Positions 1 to 7,915 of a stretch of DNA of 64,000 bases are shown here, piece after piece; positions within the stretch are counted from its first letter, which is position 1; each line of letters begins with the position of its first letter. A program made the translations under genes and the position numbers. The notes beneath the pieces were generated by a model. It was not told the origin of the DNA. It searched no databases and was given only the letters and a program-made list of their open reading frames with translations. Where the stretch lies: NCBI RefSeq assembly GCF_002940685.1, contig NZ_PNFP01000026.1, positions 1 to 64,000 on the forward strand, written 5' to 3'. The stretch comes from Ensifer adhaerens. GTDB taxonomy: Bacteria; Pseudomonadota; Alphaproteobacteria; Rhizobiales; Rhizobiaceae.

Positions 1-75
1 GAAAAGCTGCGCTTCGCGATCCGCGAAGGCGGCCGTACCGTCGGCGCAGGCATCGTTGCCTCGATCGTCGAGTAA
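1..75 (+). CDS. tuf: Elongation factor Tu, C-terminal end (partial)
   Basis: Only the last 24 codons and the TAA stop are in the window. The encoded tail, FAIREGGRTVGAGIV followed by a short acidic end, is the strongly conserved C-terminus of EF-Tu, the GTPase that delivers aminoacyl-tRNA to the ribosome. Its place next to tRNA-Trp, with secE-nusG-rplK on the far side of the island, fits the standard rhizobial tuf-secE-nusG locus. The gene is followed within 25 bases by a strong terminator. Confidence 0.95.
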   Translation, partial: EKLRFAIREGGRTVGAGIVASIVE

Positions 76-90
76 TCTGCCGACTTGAAG

Positions 91-627
91 TCAGCAGGAA
101 GGCCCCGCCGGCGACGGCGGGGCCTTTTTTGTTGGGGAGGATGCCAGCACGGCTTCGATGAAGGCGCGCTTGCCGCCGGTGTAAAACTCCCAGTCGCTGC
201 CGGCTTCCGCGGCGAGCCGTCTCTTCAACGCCTCATAGTGCGCGGCGGCGTCCGGTCTTTCCCGCAGTCGATCCCGGAAGAGCAGGCGGGCCGCATGGGC
301 GGCGTTGCCTTCTCCGCAGAGATAGAGCCGCGTGCCATAGGGGAGCGTCGCCGCCGTGAACGTCCAGAGGCCGCTTGCGTACGGGTCGCCGTGAAAGGTG
401 TAGCCGGCTTTGCTGAGGCGAGACGTGAGCTCAGGCAGCGCCCCTTCGTCCGACATCACCGCATCGATATCGATCTTCGGCTTTGCGGCCAGTCCGGCTA
501 TCGCCGTGCTCCCGATGTGGTGGATCTCGCGGACGAAAGGCGAGAGCAGGGCGGTGATGGAAAGCGCCCGCGCCTCAAAGAGCGACGGCCAGAGAGGATC
601 ATATTCGACCAGCGTGATGCGCGACAT
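91..627 (-). CDS. GrpB family protein (UPF0157)
   Basis: The 178-residue product belongs to the GrpB/UPF0157 family, a nucleotidyltransferase-fold group without an established reaction. Seen in the sequence: VEYDPLWPSLFE near the N-terminus, HHIGSTAIAGLAAKPKIDIDAV (GS and D-I-D, as in nucleotidyltransferase active sites), and W-F near TLPYGTRLYL. The start at 627 (MSRITLVEY) fits the family; longer readings run into antisense tRNA sequence. It lies convergent to tuf, outside the island, so it belongs to the chromosomal backbone. The last dozen residues (KKAPPSPAG region) are encoded by the tuf terminator stem, so the tail is probably not constrained as protein. Confidence 0.85.
   Translation of the reverse strand: MSRITLVEYDPLWPSLFEARALSITALLSPFVREIHHIGSTAIAGLAAKPKIDIDAVMSDEGALPELTSRLSKAGYTFHGDPYASGLWTFTAATLPYGTRLYLCGEGNAAHAARLLFRDRLRERPDAAAHYEALKRRLAAEAGSDWEFYTGGKRAFIEAVLASSPTKKAPPSPAGPSC
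99..131 (+). terminator. Rho-independent terminator of tuf
   Basis: The sequence reads AAGGCCCCGCCG, a GCGA loop, then CGGCGGGGCC and a run of six T. This is a near-perfect GC-rich stem with a T-tract placed for the tuf transcript. It lies inside the last codons of the opposing GrpB gene, so both functions share the same bases. Confidence 0.9.
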
Positions 628-881
628 GCGAATCGATTCCGGTGACGAGGGCTTCTGGCAGGATAGCGAATACCCGCAGCGCCGCGACCATTTCTGAGTG
701 GCGAGGCAATGACTTGCCTTTCTTTGTGGGGCACTCCGGCCGGCAGGGTAGGGGATAGATGCAATTGAATGCGGATTTTTTCGGATCCGCGTTGAAAGGT
801 GCTTGTCATCCTCCGGCAAACTGAATATGAAGCCGCTGACTTGAGGCGGCGACACGTTGTTGAACGGGCACGCAGCCGAAT

Positions 882-961
<80 letters not shown>

Positions 962-1178
962 TTCCAAGCATTTAGTTGTGATTTTTTCTGTGCCTCGGTG
1001 GTTGCTGGACGGCCTGGGCAGCGCTCTGGGCAGCGGGACGTCATTTCGACGGTCGTAGAGGGCCGTGCAAAGCGGTTGCCGGCTTTTAGGTAGGAGGAGC
1101 CTGGGCTGGCTGGTCGCGCCATCTGATGGCATCCTGCGGCCCCGTAAATTCGATCAAAACCGAGAAGTGCCCCTGTTG

Positions 1179-1412
1179 TCACGACGGAACCTCCGGCGGC
1201 ATTTCGGGAACCCACGCGAGGCCGAGGAGTTTCGCGCGGATCCAACTGTGAACATGCGGACGATACCAGAGCGACTTCCGCCGCGTGAATTTCACCGGCG
1301 GGGGAAAGATCTTCTCCTCCACGTACCGCGACAGCGATGATCTCGAAAGGGTCGTCAGCTCGCTCACTTGGCGGCGAGTATAGAATCCCGGCGCATCTTC
1401 AAATGTAGCCAT
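1179..1412 (-). CDS. AlpA-family DNA-binding protein, candidate excisionase
   Basis: A 77-residue protein with an AlpA/MerR-like winged helix: YTRRQVSELTTLSRSSLSRYVE, then FPPPVKF and SLWYRPHVHSWI, the usual AlpA order (helix-turn-helix, FPxPv, W-v-W/I). The start at 1412 (MATFEDAP) has GGAG six bases upstream. AlpA proteins regulate or assist excision of integrated elements. This one lies about 220 bp inside attL, at the opposite end from the integrase, and is the natural candidate for the recombination directionality factor. That role is inferred from family and position. Confidence 0.75.
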   Translation of the reverse strand: MATFEDAPGFYTRRQVSELTTLSRSSLSRYVEEKIFPPPVKFTRRKSLWYRPHVHSWIRAKLLGLAWVPEMPPEVPS

Positions 1413-2108
1413 GTTGATCTCCAAACAATAAAACAATTACTTCCGAACGCGGTGGATAGCATCCCGATCGATGTTTGTTGCTGTAGATGGTTTTCTACTA
1501 TAGCAGGATCTCGACAAATATCAACTGGGAGATAAAACTTTATAAGAGTAAAGAAATACTAAGAATTGTCAACAATTATACGTGGCGGTGCGGAAAAATG
1601 CCGATAATAGGCGAATCCTTGCTTGCGCAGTTCTATGAATGGCGCTCGACGCGCGGGTCCTATCGACGTTCGCTCCTTCCATTTGATCGCTCCGGCTTAA
1701 CCAGCAAAGACGGGTATCGCCAACGTCAAAGATGTTGACAATTAAGCTAATGTGACATAATGATCATGTGGTGAGCAAAAAGAGTTGAAATAGAAAGTAA
1801 ATGTCCATGGCAGGTTTGCGGCAATCGCCGCTGCGCGCTCGATTGGCGTCGCTCGAGTCCTTGTGGTCGATGCCGCCGAGGACGTGACGCGAATCCTTTG
1901 TGACTATGGCGGATGCATCCGATCGCGCTTCGCAGGTCGGGTGGGCACGAGCAATCCCTATGTGGCCATCGGGACTTGTGAATCCTTCCACATCGATGCC
2001 GCCGTGAGGGGGATGGCCGGACCAAGCGGAGGCCTTCGAGCTCGATTCCGCAATGGCAATTCGACGCATCGCTGCGAGGGCCACTTCACGAATCTTAAAG
2101 GAAGAACG
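1413..2108. other. Non-coding or decayed stretch
   Basis: I find no convincing gene here. The first 300 bases are AT-richer than the flanks. Short open frames on both strands between 1747 and 2108 lack ribosome-binding sites and family features. The only clear signal is a sigma70-like promoter at 1735-1763. The stretch leads into a decayed copy of the following protease gene. Confidence 0.5.
1735..1763 (+). promoter_or_regulatory. Sigma70-type promoter candidate
   Basis: TTGACA at 1735-1740, a 17-base spacer, then TAATGA at 1758-1763 (an alternative CATAAT lies at 1756-1761). It points toward the decayed N-terminal copy and the AAA+/M41 gene. With no intact gene for about 1 kb downstream it may be the old promoter of this unit. 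Confidence 0.5.
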
Positions 2109-2450
2109 ATGAAACACTGTTTGCGGGGGGCGGTCCGTTCCAATCTCCTCAAAGATACGGCGCAGTTCATCATATGGCACGCCCTTCGCAGGGCGGCCCG
2201 CACCGCTGTACAGTTTCGGGAAAAAGCCATTCGCATCCTGATTTGTATCGCTGACGAGTCCTGGTTCGGACGCCCAAAGTCCTCCAGCGGCTATCCTGCT
2301 GACTCGGTGCCGGGGGAGAAAACTCTACGACGACCGATGGCGAGGAACGCCAAACCGAAACAGATCGACGACGTGGGACTTCCGCCGCCGGAGCATCGTT
2401 CGATCTGCCGCCGGGCCGATCCGTTCACCGCGATATTCAAATGTTTCGGT
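2109..2450 (+). pseudogene. Decayed N-terminal copy of the downstream AAA+/M41 gene
   Basis: The frame from ATG 2109 encodes AQFIIWHALRRAARTAVQFRE and later ILICIADESW and KQIDDV. These align in order with AKFMMYCALRRALRTTDQFRK, IIVGIVDEAW and NEVDDVAI in the first 100 residues of the protein at 2758. Similarity fades after about 2440 and nothing resembling the ATPase or protease domain follows. From 2450 to 2757 no gene is recognisable. This looks like a truncated tandem paralogue, not a separate working gene, although the open frame continues to 2756. Confidence 0.6.
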
Positions 2451-2757
2451 TACATCGCCTCGCGCCGCGGCGCGGTCGTCTTGGTGAGCGAGCCCGAAAC
2501 GGCCACGGATGGCACTCGATCGCGAGCTGACCAGACCCATTGCCGAAAGCAATGTCAGTGGGCTCCTTCTCGACCTCAATACGCATGCACTCCATCAGCC
2601 GGACGCAGGCACACTTTCGGTGTCCAACGGATGCACCATGGATCCAATGGAGGCGTAAACGTGCCAGACTCAGTCCAACGTATCGGTGCTTGTTCTTGTG
2701 AGCGCCGAGGCGGCAGTTCATTTATCGGTAGTTCGATCGCGATGACGGGCGCGTGAA

Positions 2758-4617
2758 ATGGAGCACCGCATCGATGAGACGACATTCTCCAAGCTACGCA
2801 CGACTCCCGCGAAGTTCATGATGTACTGCGCGCTTAGGCGCGCCCTTCGGACAACGGACCAGTTTCGGAAGAACGAAAGGGGCATAATTGTCGGCATTGT
2901 CGACGAGGCGTGGATCTGGCATTGCAAGTCGGCGGCGCTGCTGCTGCTTACCGAAAACCGCGACGCCTATTCGTACGACGATTTTCGCCGGGCTGTACAC
3001 GTGCTGGGACTGAAGTCGAAGAAGGCGAGAGTCAACGAGGTCGACGATGTCGCGATCATCCATCCCGACCATCAAGTGATCTACCTTGCGCCGTCGCTCG
3101 ATCTCGTCCCGCGCGCACTGAGGCTCGCGGCGGACGTAATTGTTGACATCAAACCACCTTCTGCTCGTCATGTCTTGGCGGCGCGCAGGATCGGCGGCGT
3201 CGACGATTTGGACCTGTCGCTCGCAGAGCAAATTGTGCTTCAGCCGGCGGACATCGTCGTCGGTCTAGCCGCTAGACGCTCATTGACCGCGTTGGACCAA
3301 TCCTTGCTGCAGGAGCCGGTGGGCGCTCGATCCCGGACCCCGACCCTCTCGGAGTTGCCGGGCTATAACGCTGCACGCCCTTGGGTGGCGAGCCTGAAGC
3401 AGGATGTCGCCGACTGGCGAAAGGACGTCATAAGCTGGACCGAGGTCGACAAAGGAATCCTCTTGGCCGGCCCTCCGGGAACGGGGAAGACCCTGTTCGC
3501 CACGGCGCTGGCGAACGAGCTTGGGTTCGACCTCATCGCGACGAGTGTGGGGGATTGGCAAGGCTCACGTAGCGGGCACCTAGGAACAACGTTGTCGGCG
3601 ATGTCCAAGTCATTCGCCGACGCTGCTTCGCGCCACGGGGCGGTACTCTTCATCGACGAACTCGATGCCATCGGCGATCGGGCTCGCATGAGGGACGACC
3701 ATATCTACTACGAGGGCAACGTCATCGGGCGATTGCTCGAGCTCATCACGCACCTTTTCGAGCAACCGGGTGCGATCCTCGTCGGCGCCACCAATCACCC
3801 GCTCCTCATCGACCCGGCGATCCTGAGGTCGGGCCGGCTTGAAGAGCACATTTATCTCGATCTGCCAGACGAAGTGGAGAGAGCGGAAATCCTTTCTTAC
3901 CACCTTGGAAAGAGCTTATCGGCTCTTGAACTCCGCCCTCTGACCGACAAGCTGCGTATGGCGACGCCGGCAGATCTGGACAAGCTCGCCCGCCGAGCGA
4001 AGCGTGCCGCCCGGTCACGCGGAGGCGTCATCAATCTCAAGGACGTGGAAGCCGTGCTTCCCGCAAAAGTGCTGCTTCCGGAAGAGGTCGTTCACCGTAT
4101 CTGCGTCCATGAATGTGGACATGCGCTCGTAGCGATGGCGTCGGGTCACGCCGACGTCATCAGCATTCGGGTGGAGTCTCATATGGTCGCGGGGGAGACC
4201 GTCCAGGACGGCGGCCGAATGCACTATCAGATGCGGGACCCCGCACTCCCCACGGAGAAGCAGCTCCTTGCTAAGATGCGGATCATGCTGGCTGGCCTCG
4301 CGGCGGAGGAGGTCGTCTTCGGTGAGAGATCCATCGGCGCTGGGGGCGTCCAAGGGAGTGATCTCGACCAGGCGACGAGGCTCGCCTATCGGCTCGCTGG
4401 CAGTTACGGACTGGGCAAATCGCTCCGGTTCCAGGTCGACGCCAGTCGGGTGGACCAATCCTTCGCTCCAACGCCGGAACTGCGCACGGAGGTCGACGGG
4501 ATCCTTGCGAGAGAATTTCGCGCGACAAAGGAGTTGCTTGCAAAGGAGAAGGGTCGCCTCATGCGCATGTCTGCCGAGTTGGTGGTCGATCGGGAAACGC
4601 GCATCGAGCGTGGTTAG
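2758..4617 (+). CDS. Soluble FtsH-like AAA+ ATPase with M41 metalloprotease domain
   Basis: 619 residues. Residues 1-225 are a domain I do not recognise. An AAA+ domain follows: Walker A GPPGTGKT at 238-245, Walker B VLFIDELD at about 296-303, and a second region of homology TNHPLLIDPAILRSGR at 345-360. An M41 peptidase comes last: HECGH zinc motif at 451-455 and the third-ligand Asp in GSDLDQAT at about 535. Unlike FtsH there is no N-terminal transmembrane pair, so it is predicted to be a cytoplasmic ATP-dependent zinc protease whose novel N-terminus may select substrates or sense a signal. The start ATG follows a stop codon by one base. A nucleotidyltransferase gene begins 8-86 bases downstream. 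All key catalytic residues appear present. Confidence 0.88.
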   Translation: MEHRIDETTFSKLRTTPAKFMMYCALRRALRTTDQFRKNERGIIVGIVDEAWIWHCKSAALLLLTENRDAYSYDDFRRAVHVLGLKSKKARVNEVDDVAIIHPDHQVIYLAPSLDLVPRALRLAADVIVDIKPPSARHVLAARRIGGVDDLDLSLAEQIVLQPADIVVGLAARRSLTALDQSLLQEPVGARSRTPTLSELPGYNAARPWVASLKQDVADWRKDVISWTEVDKGILLAGPPGTGKTLFATALANELGFDLIATSVGDWQGSRSGHLGTTLSAMSKSFADAASRHGAVLFIDELDAIGDRARMRDDHIYYEGNVIGRLLELITHLFEQPGAILVGATNHPLLIDPAILRSGRLEEHIYLDLPDEVERAEILSYHLGKSLSALELRPLTDKLRMATPADLDKLARRAKRAARSRGGVINLKDVEAVLPAKVLLPEEVVHRICVHECGHALVAMASGHADVISIRVESHMVAGETVQDGGRMHYQMRDPALPTEKQLLAKMRIMLAGLAAEEVVFGERSIGAGGVQGSDLDQATRLAYRLAGSYGLGKSLRFQVDASRVDQSFAPTPELRTEVDGILAREFRATKELLAKEKGRLMRMSAELVVDRETRIERG

Positions 4618-4703
4618 ATTTTTTCATGGGTGCGCGACAACGTGTGCTCAGGTACCAAGGCAACCGCCCAATACAAAGGGCAAGTTATGCGAAGGCGACG
4701 ACA

Positions 4704-5330
4704 GTGGCTCGTTCGGAACGAGAGAGCGCGATCCGGTATCCCCTGACCTGGATGCTTGGCGTCGACTCGAATTTGAGAGTTCTGCGAACGCTGGTGCGGC
4801 ATGGAGGTGTACTTGCGGCATCAGATATCGTCCGCATGAGCCGACTATCACGGGAAAGCGTGCGGCTCGGACTTCTCGCCCTTGGGGCCTTGGGGATCGT
4901 TGACTCGTTGGGGTCGATAAATGCGCGGGTGCATCGTCTCAACGAGTTACATTATCTTGCACCGGTGTTGACAATGGTCTTCAAAGCCGAGGCAGAGCGG
5001 TTCGAGGCGATCTTGAGCGCTGTGTGTCAAAGTGCCATCGACAAGCCTGTTCTCAGCCTTTTCCTCTATGGCAGCGCGGCCCGCGGTGACGACATGGCGG
5101 ACAGTGATCTGGACATCGGACTCGTCGCAAGACCGGGGGATCTTGCAGACGTAGTGGAAGGTTTGAGGGACGCAGTCAGAGGGCCGGCGGAGTACCTAAG
5201 CTTTCGACCGAGCGTTGTTGGGCTCGACATCGAAGACTTCCGGCGCCTCACCAACAACAGCGATCCTTGGTTGGAGAACGTAAAGCGCGAGGCAATCGTG
5301 CTTTTAGGACGCCGCCTCGAAGAGCTCTAG
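4704..5330 (+). CDS. Winged-helix plus minimal nucleotidyltransferase protein
   Basis: About 208 residues. The first half looks like a winged helix (NLRVLRTLVRHGG, then ASDIVRMSRLSRESVRLGLLALGALGIV). The second half has the MNT-type nucleotidyltransferase signature FLYGSAARGD followed by SDLDIGLV, giving the GS and D-x-D catalytic elements. The start is uncertain: an ATG at 4626 has no ribosome-binding site, whereas GTG 4704 has GAAGG at the right spacing. It directly follows the AAA+/M41 gene and is probably co-transcribed. Proteins of this fold transfer nucleotides to proteins, small molecules or RNA; several act as antitoxins or in defence. The target here is unknown. Confidence 0.78.
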   Translation: MARSERESAIRYPLTWMLGVDSNLRVLRTLVRHGGVLAASDIVRMSRLSRESVRLGLLALGALGIVDSLGSINARVHRLNELHYLAPVLTMVFKAEAERFEAILSAVCQSAIDKPVLSLFLYGSAARGDDMADSDLDIGLVARPGDLADVVEGLRDAVRGPAEYLSFRPSVVGLDIEDFRRLTNNSDPWLENVKREAIVLLGRRLEEL

Positions 5331-5623
5331 TCGGATTCAGTTTTCGGCCGGCCCCACATTTCATTGGCATCATTGGCGAGCGAAAATGAGTTTAGTGACT
5401 TGGTACTCCGGCAGCCCTCGTTCCCCCTTCGTACAGACCGGTGTCTCCGGTAGACCGAAGTCCGCCTTGTTGATGTCTGCCATTTCGACCTCCAATTCCT
5501 CGCGGCAAGCGGGCAGCGCGTTTCATCGAGTGCTTCGTACGCTTCGAACCTTTACGCTAGAGCGAACGGTCCAACGCGTCGTTGGCAGGAGAGTGGCGTC
5601 GTCCAGCACGGGCCATGTGGCGC

Positions 5624-6007
5624 TCAGCGCGCCGCAACCGCTTGCACCTTGATGCGACCGCCAAATGGAAGCATGGCCGCCTGATATATGGTCCGGGCCG
5701 GCCTCCGTCCTTCAGCGAAGAGTTCCGCGTAAAGGCGGTTCACGTCCGCTACATCGGCCAGATTGATGAAGGCCAAATCGACATAGACGATATCCGTGGC
5801 GCTGAAGCCAGCAGCTTCAGCAATTCGAAAGACATGTGCAAACGCCCGTTTGGCCTCTTCGACCGTGCTGCCGGGGATATAGACGCCATTCTCGCCGACT
5901 GACAGTTGGCCGCTGATCCAGCATTGGTTGCCGACAACGACGGCATTGCTGATGGGGGACGGCGACGGCGGAACGCCCTCAACCTCTACGATGTACCGCC
6001 TTCTCAT
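5624..6007 (-). CDS. RidA/YjgF/UK114 family protein
   Basis: 127 residues with the RidA fold signature: ISNAVVVGNQCWISGQLSV, EEAKRAFAHVFRIAEAAGFS, VYVDLAFINLADVADVNRLY and RPARTIYQAAMLPFGGRIKVQAVA. Family members are trimeric enamine/imine deaminases that remove reactive intermediates from PLP enzymes, but this copy lacks an obvious reason to be on a copper island. The start at 6007 has GGGGGAG four bases upstream. It is divergent from the ceramidase gene, and the 211-bp intergenic region between them carries a CueR-type operator facing the other way. About 290 bp of empty sequence separates it from the nucleotidyltransferase gene. Confidence 0.85.
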   Translation of the reverse strand: MRRRYIVEVEGVPPSPSPISNAVVVGNQCWISGQLSVGENGVYIPGSTVEEAKRAFAHVFRIAEAAGFSATDIVYVDLAFINLADVADVNRLYAELFAEGRRPARTIYQAAMLPFGGRIKVQAVAAR

Positions 6008-6157
6008 GTCGCTCCCCCTTAAAAGATGTCCTCGCTCCACCAACGGTCGCCACCGTGGTTTCTGAGAAACAGATCGCGTGACTGTGCACGTTCCAACGCT
6101 GGCAAGGTCAAGCCGCTCAGCCTGGAGCAGTATAAGCATGGACTTGATTAGAACGTA

Positions 6158-6188
6158 TTGACCTTCCTATCGTGGGAAGGTGCATCCT
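6158..6188 (+). promoter_or_regulatory. CueR/HmrR-type copper-responsive promoter
   Basis: TTGACC (6158-6163), a 19-base spacer, then CATCCT (6183-6188). The spacer carries the inverted repeat ACCTTCC / GGAAGGT. This matches the layout of CueR-regulated promoters such as E. coli copA (TTGACCTTCC...GGAAGGT, long spacer). It faces the ceramidase-like gene at 6219, giving a leader of roughly 25 bases. Confidence 0.75.
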
Positions 6189-6218
6189 CCTTCAAGTTGA
6201 TTGGAAGAGGTATGCAGA

Positions 6219-6995
6219 ATGAGACTGATCACGATTGTAGGCGCCGCACTGGCGGCAGAAGCAAGCCTCGCTACGAGCGCGTTCGCAATGGGGTCTAGCC
6301 CAGGTGGGGATTGGTGGACACCATTGGACCATTACTGCGAACGCTTGGGGCCGGGCTTCTGGGCGGAGCCGTTCAACGCGCTCACCAACCTTGGCTTCCT
6401 CATGGCCGCGGCCGCCATATTCGTCCGCCAGCGCCGAGTGGGACGAACGGACAAGCAGCTCCTTGTCCTTGCACTACTGACGGCATCGGTCGGCATCGGC
6501 TCGTTCCTGTTCCACACGATGGCCAACCGATGGTCGCTGATCGCGGACATCGTGCCCATAGCGGTGGTCATATACTCGTTCTTCTTCGTGGCGTTGACGC
6601 GGCTTCTGCGCCTTAGCGCCACCGTCGCCGGACTTCTGACCGCGACGCTGTTGGTGCTTTCGCCCGTGCTCGAAACTCTTGCGAAGCCTCTGCTCGGAGG
6701 TTCGGCGACTTATGCTCCGGGATTGATCGCCACTTTCGGCGTGGCGGTCGCGGTACCGCTTGCAGGTCGGGGTTCGATGCCGCGGCTGCTGGTGGCGGCA
6801 GGCACGATTTTCTCCGCTGCGTTGGTCTTCCGGATCCTCGATGCGCCGCTCTGCGGATCCTGGAGCGTAGGCACGCACTTCATCTGGCATCTGCTGAACG
6901 CCGTCGCTCTTGGACTAGCGCTCCTGTCAATCGAACAACTTTCACCAGGAGGCCGTGCAGTCTCGTTGTCGAACCCGGTGCGGACTCAGTCCTGA
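6219..6995 (+). CDS. Ceramidase-family (PF05875-like) membrane hydrolase
   Basis: About 258 residues with a cleavable-looking N-terminus and seven or so hydrophobic helices. The family's metal-site pattern is present: DHYCE near the N-terminus with EPFNALTNLGFL, SFLFHTMANRWSLIADIVPI in the middle and THFIWHLLNA near the end. These His/Asp residues form the zinc site of CREST-superfamily alkaline ceramidases. Bacterial members may hydrolyse ceramide-like or other amide lipids; the substrate here is unknown. ATG 6219 follows GAAGAGG at good spacing; a TTG at 6201 is also in frame. It is transcribed from a CueR-type promoter, which makes it a likely copper-induced membrane gene. Confidence 0.82.
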   Translation: MRLITIVGAALAAEASLATSAFAMGSSPGGDWWTPLDHYCERLGPGFWAEPFNALTNLGFLMAAAAIFVRQRRVGRTDKQLLVLALLTASVGIGSFLFHTMANRWSLIADIVPIAVVIYSFFFVALTRLLRLSATVAGLLTATLLVLSPVLETLAKPLLGGSATYAPGLIATFGVAVAVPLAGRGSMPRLLVAAGTIFSAALVFRILDAPLCGSWSVGTHFIWHLLNAVALGLALLSIEQLSPGGRAVSLSNPVRTQS

Positions 6996-7144
6996 GGCTA
7001 CTGCTGCCAGCCCGCGCTGGAGTCGAGCGCTGGTACACCGGGCGCAGGTGAACATGAAGCGCCCTGCGCTCCGCGCATTTCACTCCTCCTGCATCCGGTC
7101 CTCGTGGTATAGTCCATGCATCCCAGAAACCACGGGAGGGGTGA

Positions 7145-7504
7145 ATGCGTACTTTTGTTTCAGCCCTTGTAAGCGGCCTTACGTTGGCAACGCCTGCCGC
7201 CGCTACCGAGCCTTTTCACACAGCGAGCTTCCCCGACCACACCATCGTCAGCCTGAGCCTCGTCGGGAACCAGACGGCGGCAAGCATCGAGTATGACTAC
7301 GACGTCTACATTTCGCTTTCGACCGTGAGCACGGACGGATACGGGTCCTACAGCGATCCAAGCAGGCACAAGGCGTCGGTTCGCTGCCATGCGCCCGAAG
7401 CGGTCGCGGTGAGAGGGGTCAGTTATCCCATTCCAACGTCGACTGGGGGCGCCGACTGGAAGGACGATCTCTGGCGGGCTGTGTGCATCGTTCCGGTGTC
7501 GTAG
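7145..7504 (+). CDS. Small secreted protein of unknown function
   Basis: 119 residues with a signal peptide (MRTFVSALVSGLTLATPAAA) and two cysteines in the mature part (around VRCHAP and RAVCIV) that could form a disulfide. I do not recognise the family. A strong ribosome-binding site (GGGAGGGG) precedes the ATG. It is 150 bp downstream of the ceramidase gene on the same strand and convergent with the copper operon, separated from it by a large inverted repeat. Confidence 0.7.
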   Translation: MRTFVSALVSGLTLATPAAATEPFHTASFPDHTIVSLSLVGNQTAASIEYDYDVYISLSTVSTDGYGSYSDPSRHKASVRCHAPEAVAVRGVSYPIPTSTGGADWKDDLWRAVCIVPVS

Positions 7505-7508
7505 CAGT

Positions 7509-7581
7509 GGTCCCGCCATCGGGGAGCAGCGCCGCGACATGACTGCGCTCTACAGGCTAAGCCATGTCGCGGGCGGGGACC
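7509..7581. terminator. Bidirectional stem-loop between convergent genes
   Basis: Two nested inverted repeats: GGTCCCGCC (7509-7517) with GGCGGGGACC (7572-7581), and CCGCGACATG (7532-7541) with CATGTCGCGG (7563-7572). They lie between the converging stops at 7504 and 7607. There is no T-tract, so this is a structural rather than classical terminator. Confidence 0.6.
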
Positions 7582-7606
7582 GGGCCTAGCGGCCGCGGAC
7601 TTCGGC

Positions 7607-7891
7607 TTACTTGACCTCTGTCACCGTCAGCTTGCCGTCGACCCGCTCGGCGACGAATTCAACGCTCGCGCCTTCCTTGAGCTTCTCCATCACAGCGTCG
7701 TCCTTTACGCGGAAGACCATGGTCATCGCCGGCATGTCGAGGTTCTTCAGCTCCTCGTGGATGAGTGTGACCTTCTTGGCCTTGGCATCGACCTTCTTGA
7801 CGGTTCCCTTGGTGAACTCGGCCGCCAGCGCCCCGCAGGCAGTGCCGAGGGCGAGGACCGAAGCGAGAGTGAGTTTGATCAACGTTTTCAT
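7607..7891 (-). CDS. CusF-like periplasmic copper-binding protein
   Basis: 94 residues: a signal peptide (MKTLIKLTLASVLALGTACGALA) and a CusF-type OB-fold domain. The motif LDMPAMTMVFRV contains the Met ligands and aromatic position of Cu(I)/Ag(I)-binding CusF. Usual partners are RND or other copper efflux systems and periplasmic oxidases. It is the last gene of a minus-strand run (lipoprotein, TolC-like, multicopper oxidase, cupredoxin, CusF), 24 bases after the cupredoxin gene. Predicted role: periplasmic Cu(I) chaperone. Confidence 0.88.
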   Translation of the reverse strand: MKTLIKLTLASVLALGTACGALAAEFTKGTVKKVDAKAKKVTLIHEELKNLDMPAMTMVFRVKDDAVMEKLKEGASVEFVAERVDGKLTVTEVK

Positions 7892-7915
7892 GTAAACTTA
7901 CCTTTCCGAATTCGA

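Noticed and set aside
1863-2756. 297-residue open frame as an intact gene
   Set aside because: Only its middle third resembles a known neighbour; both ends are low-complexity Arg/Ser-rich text without a ribosome-binding site, so it is treated as a decayed copy.
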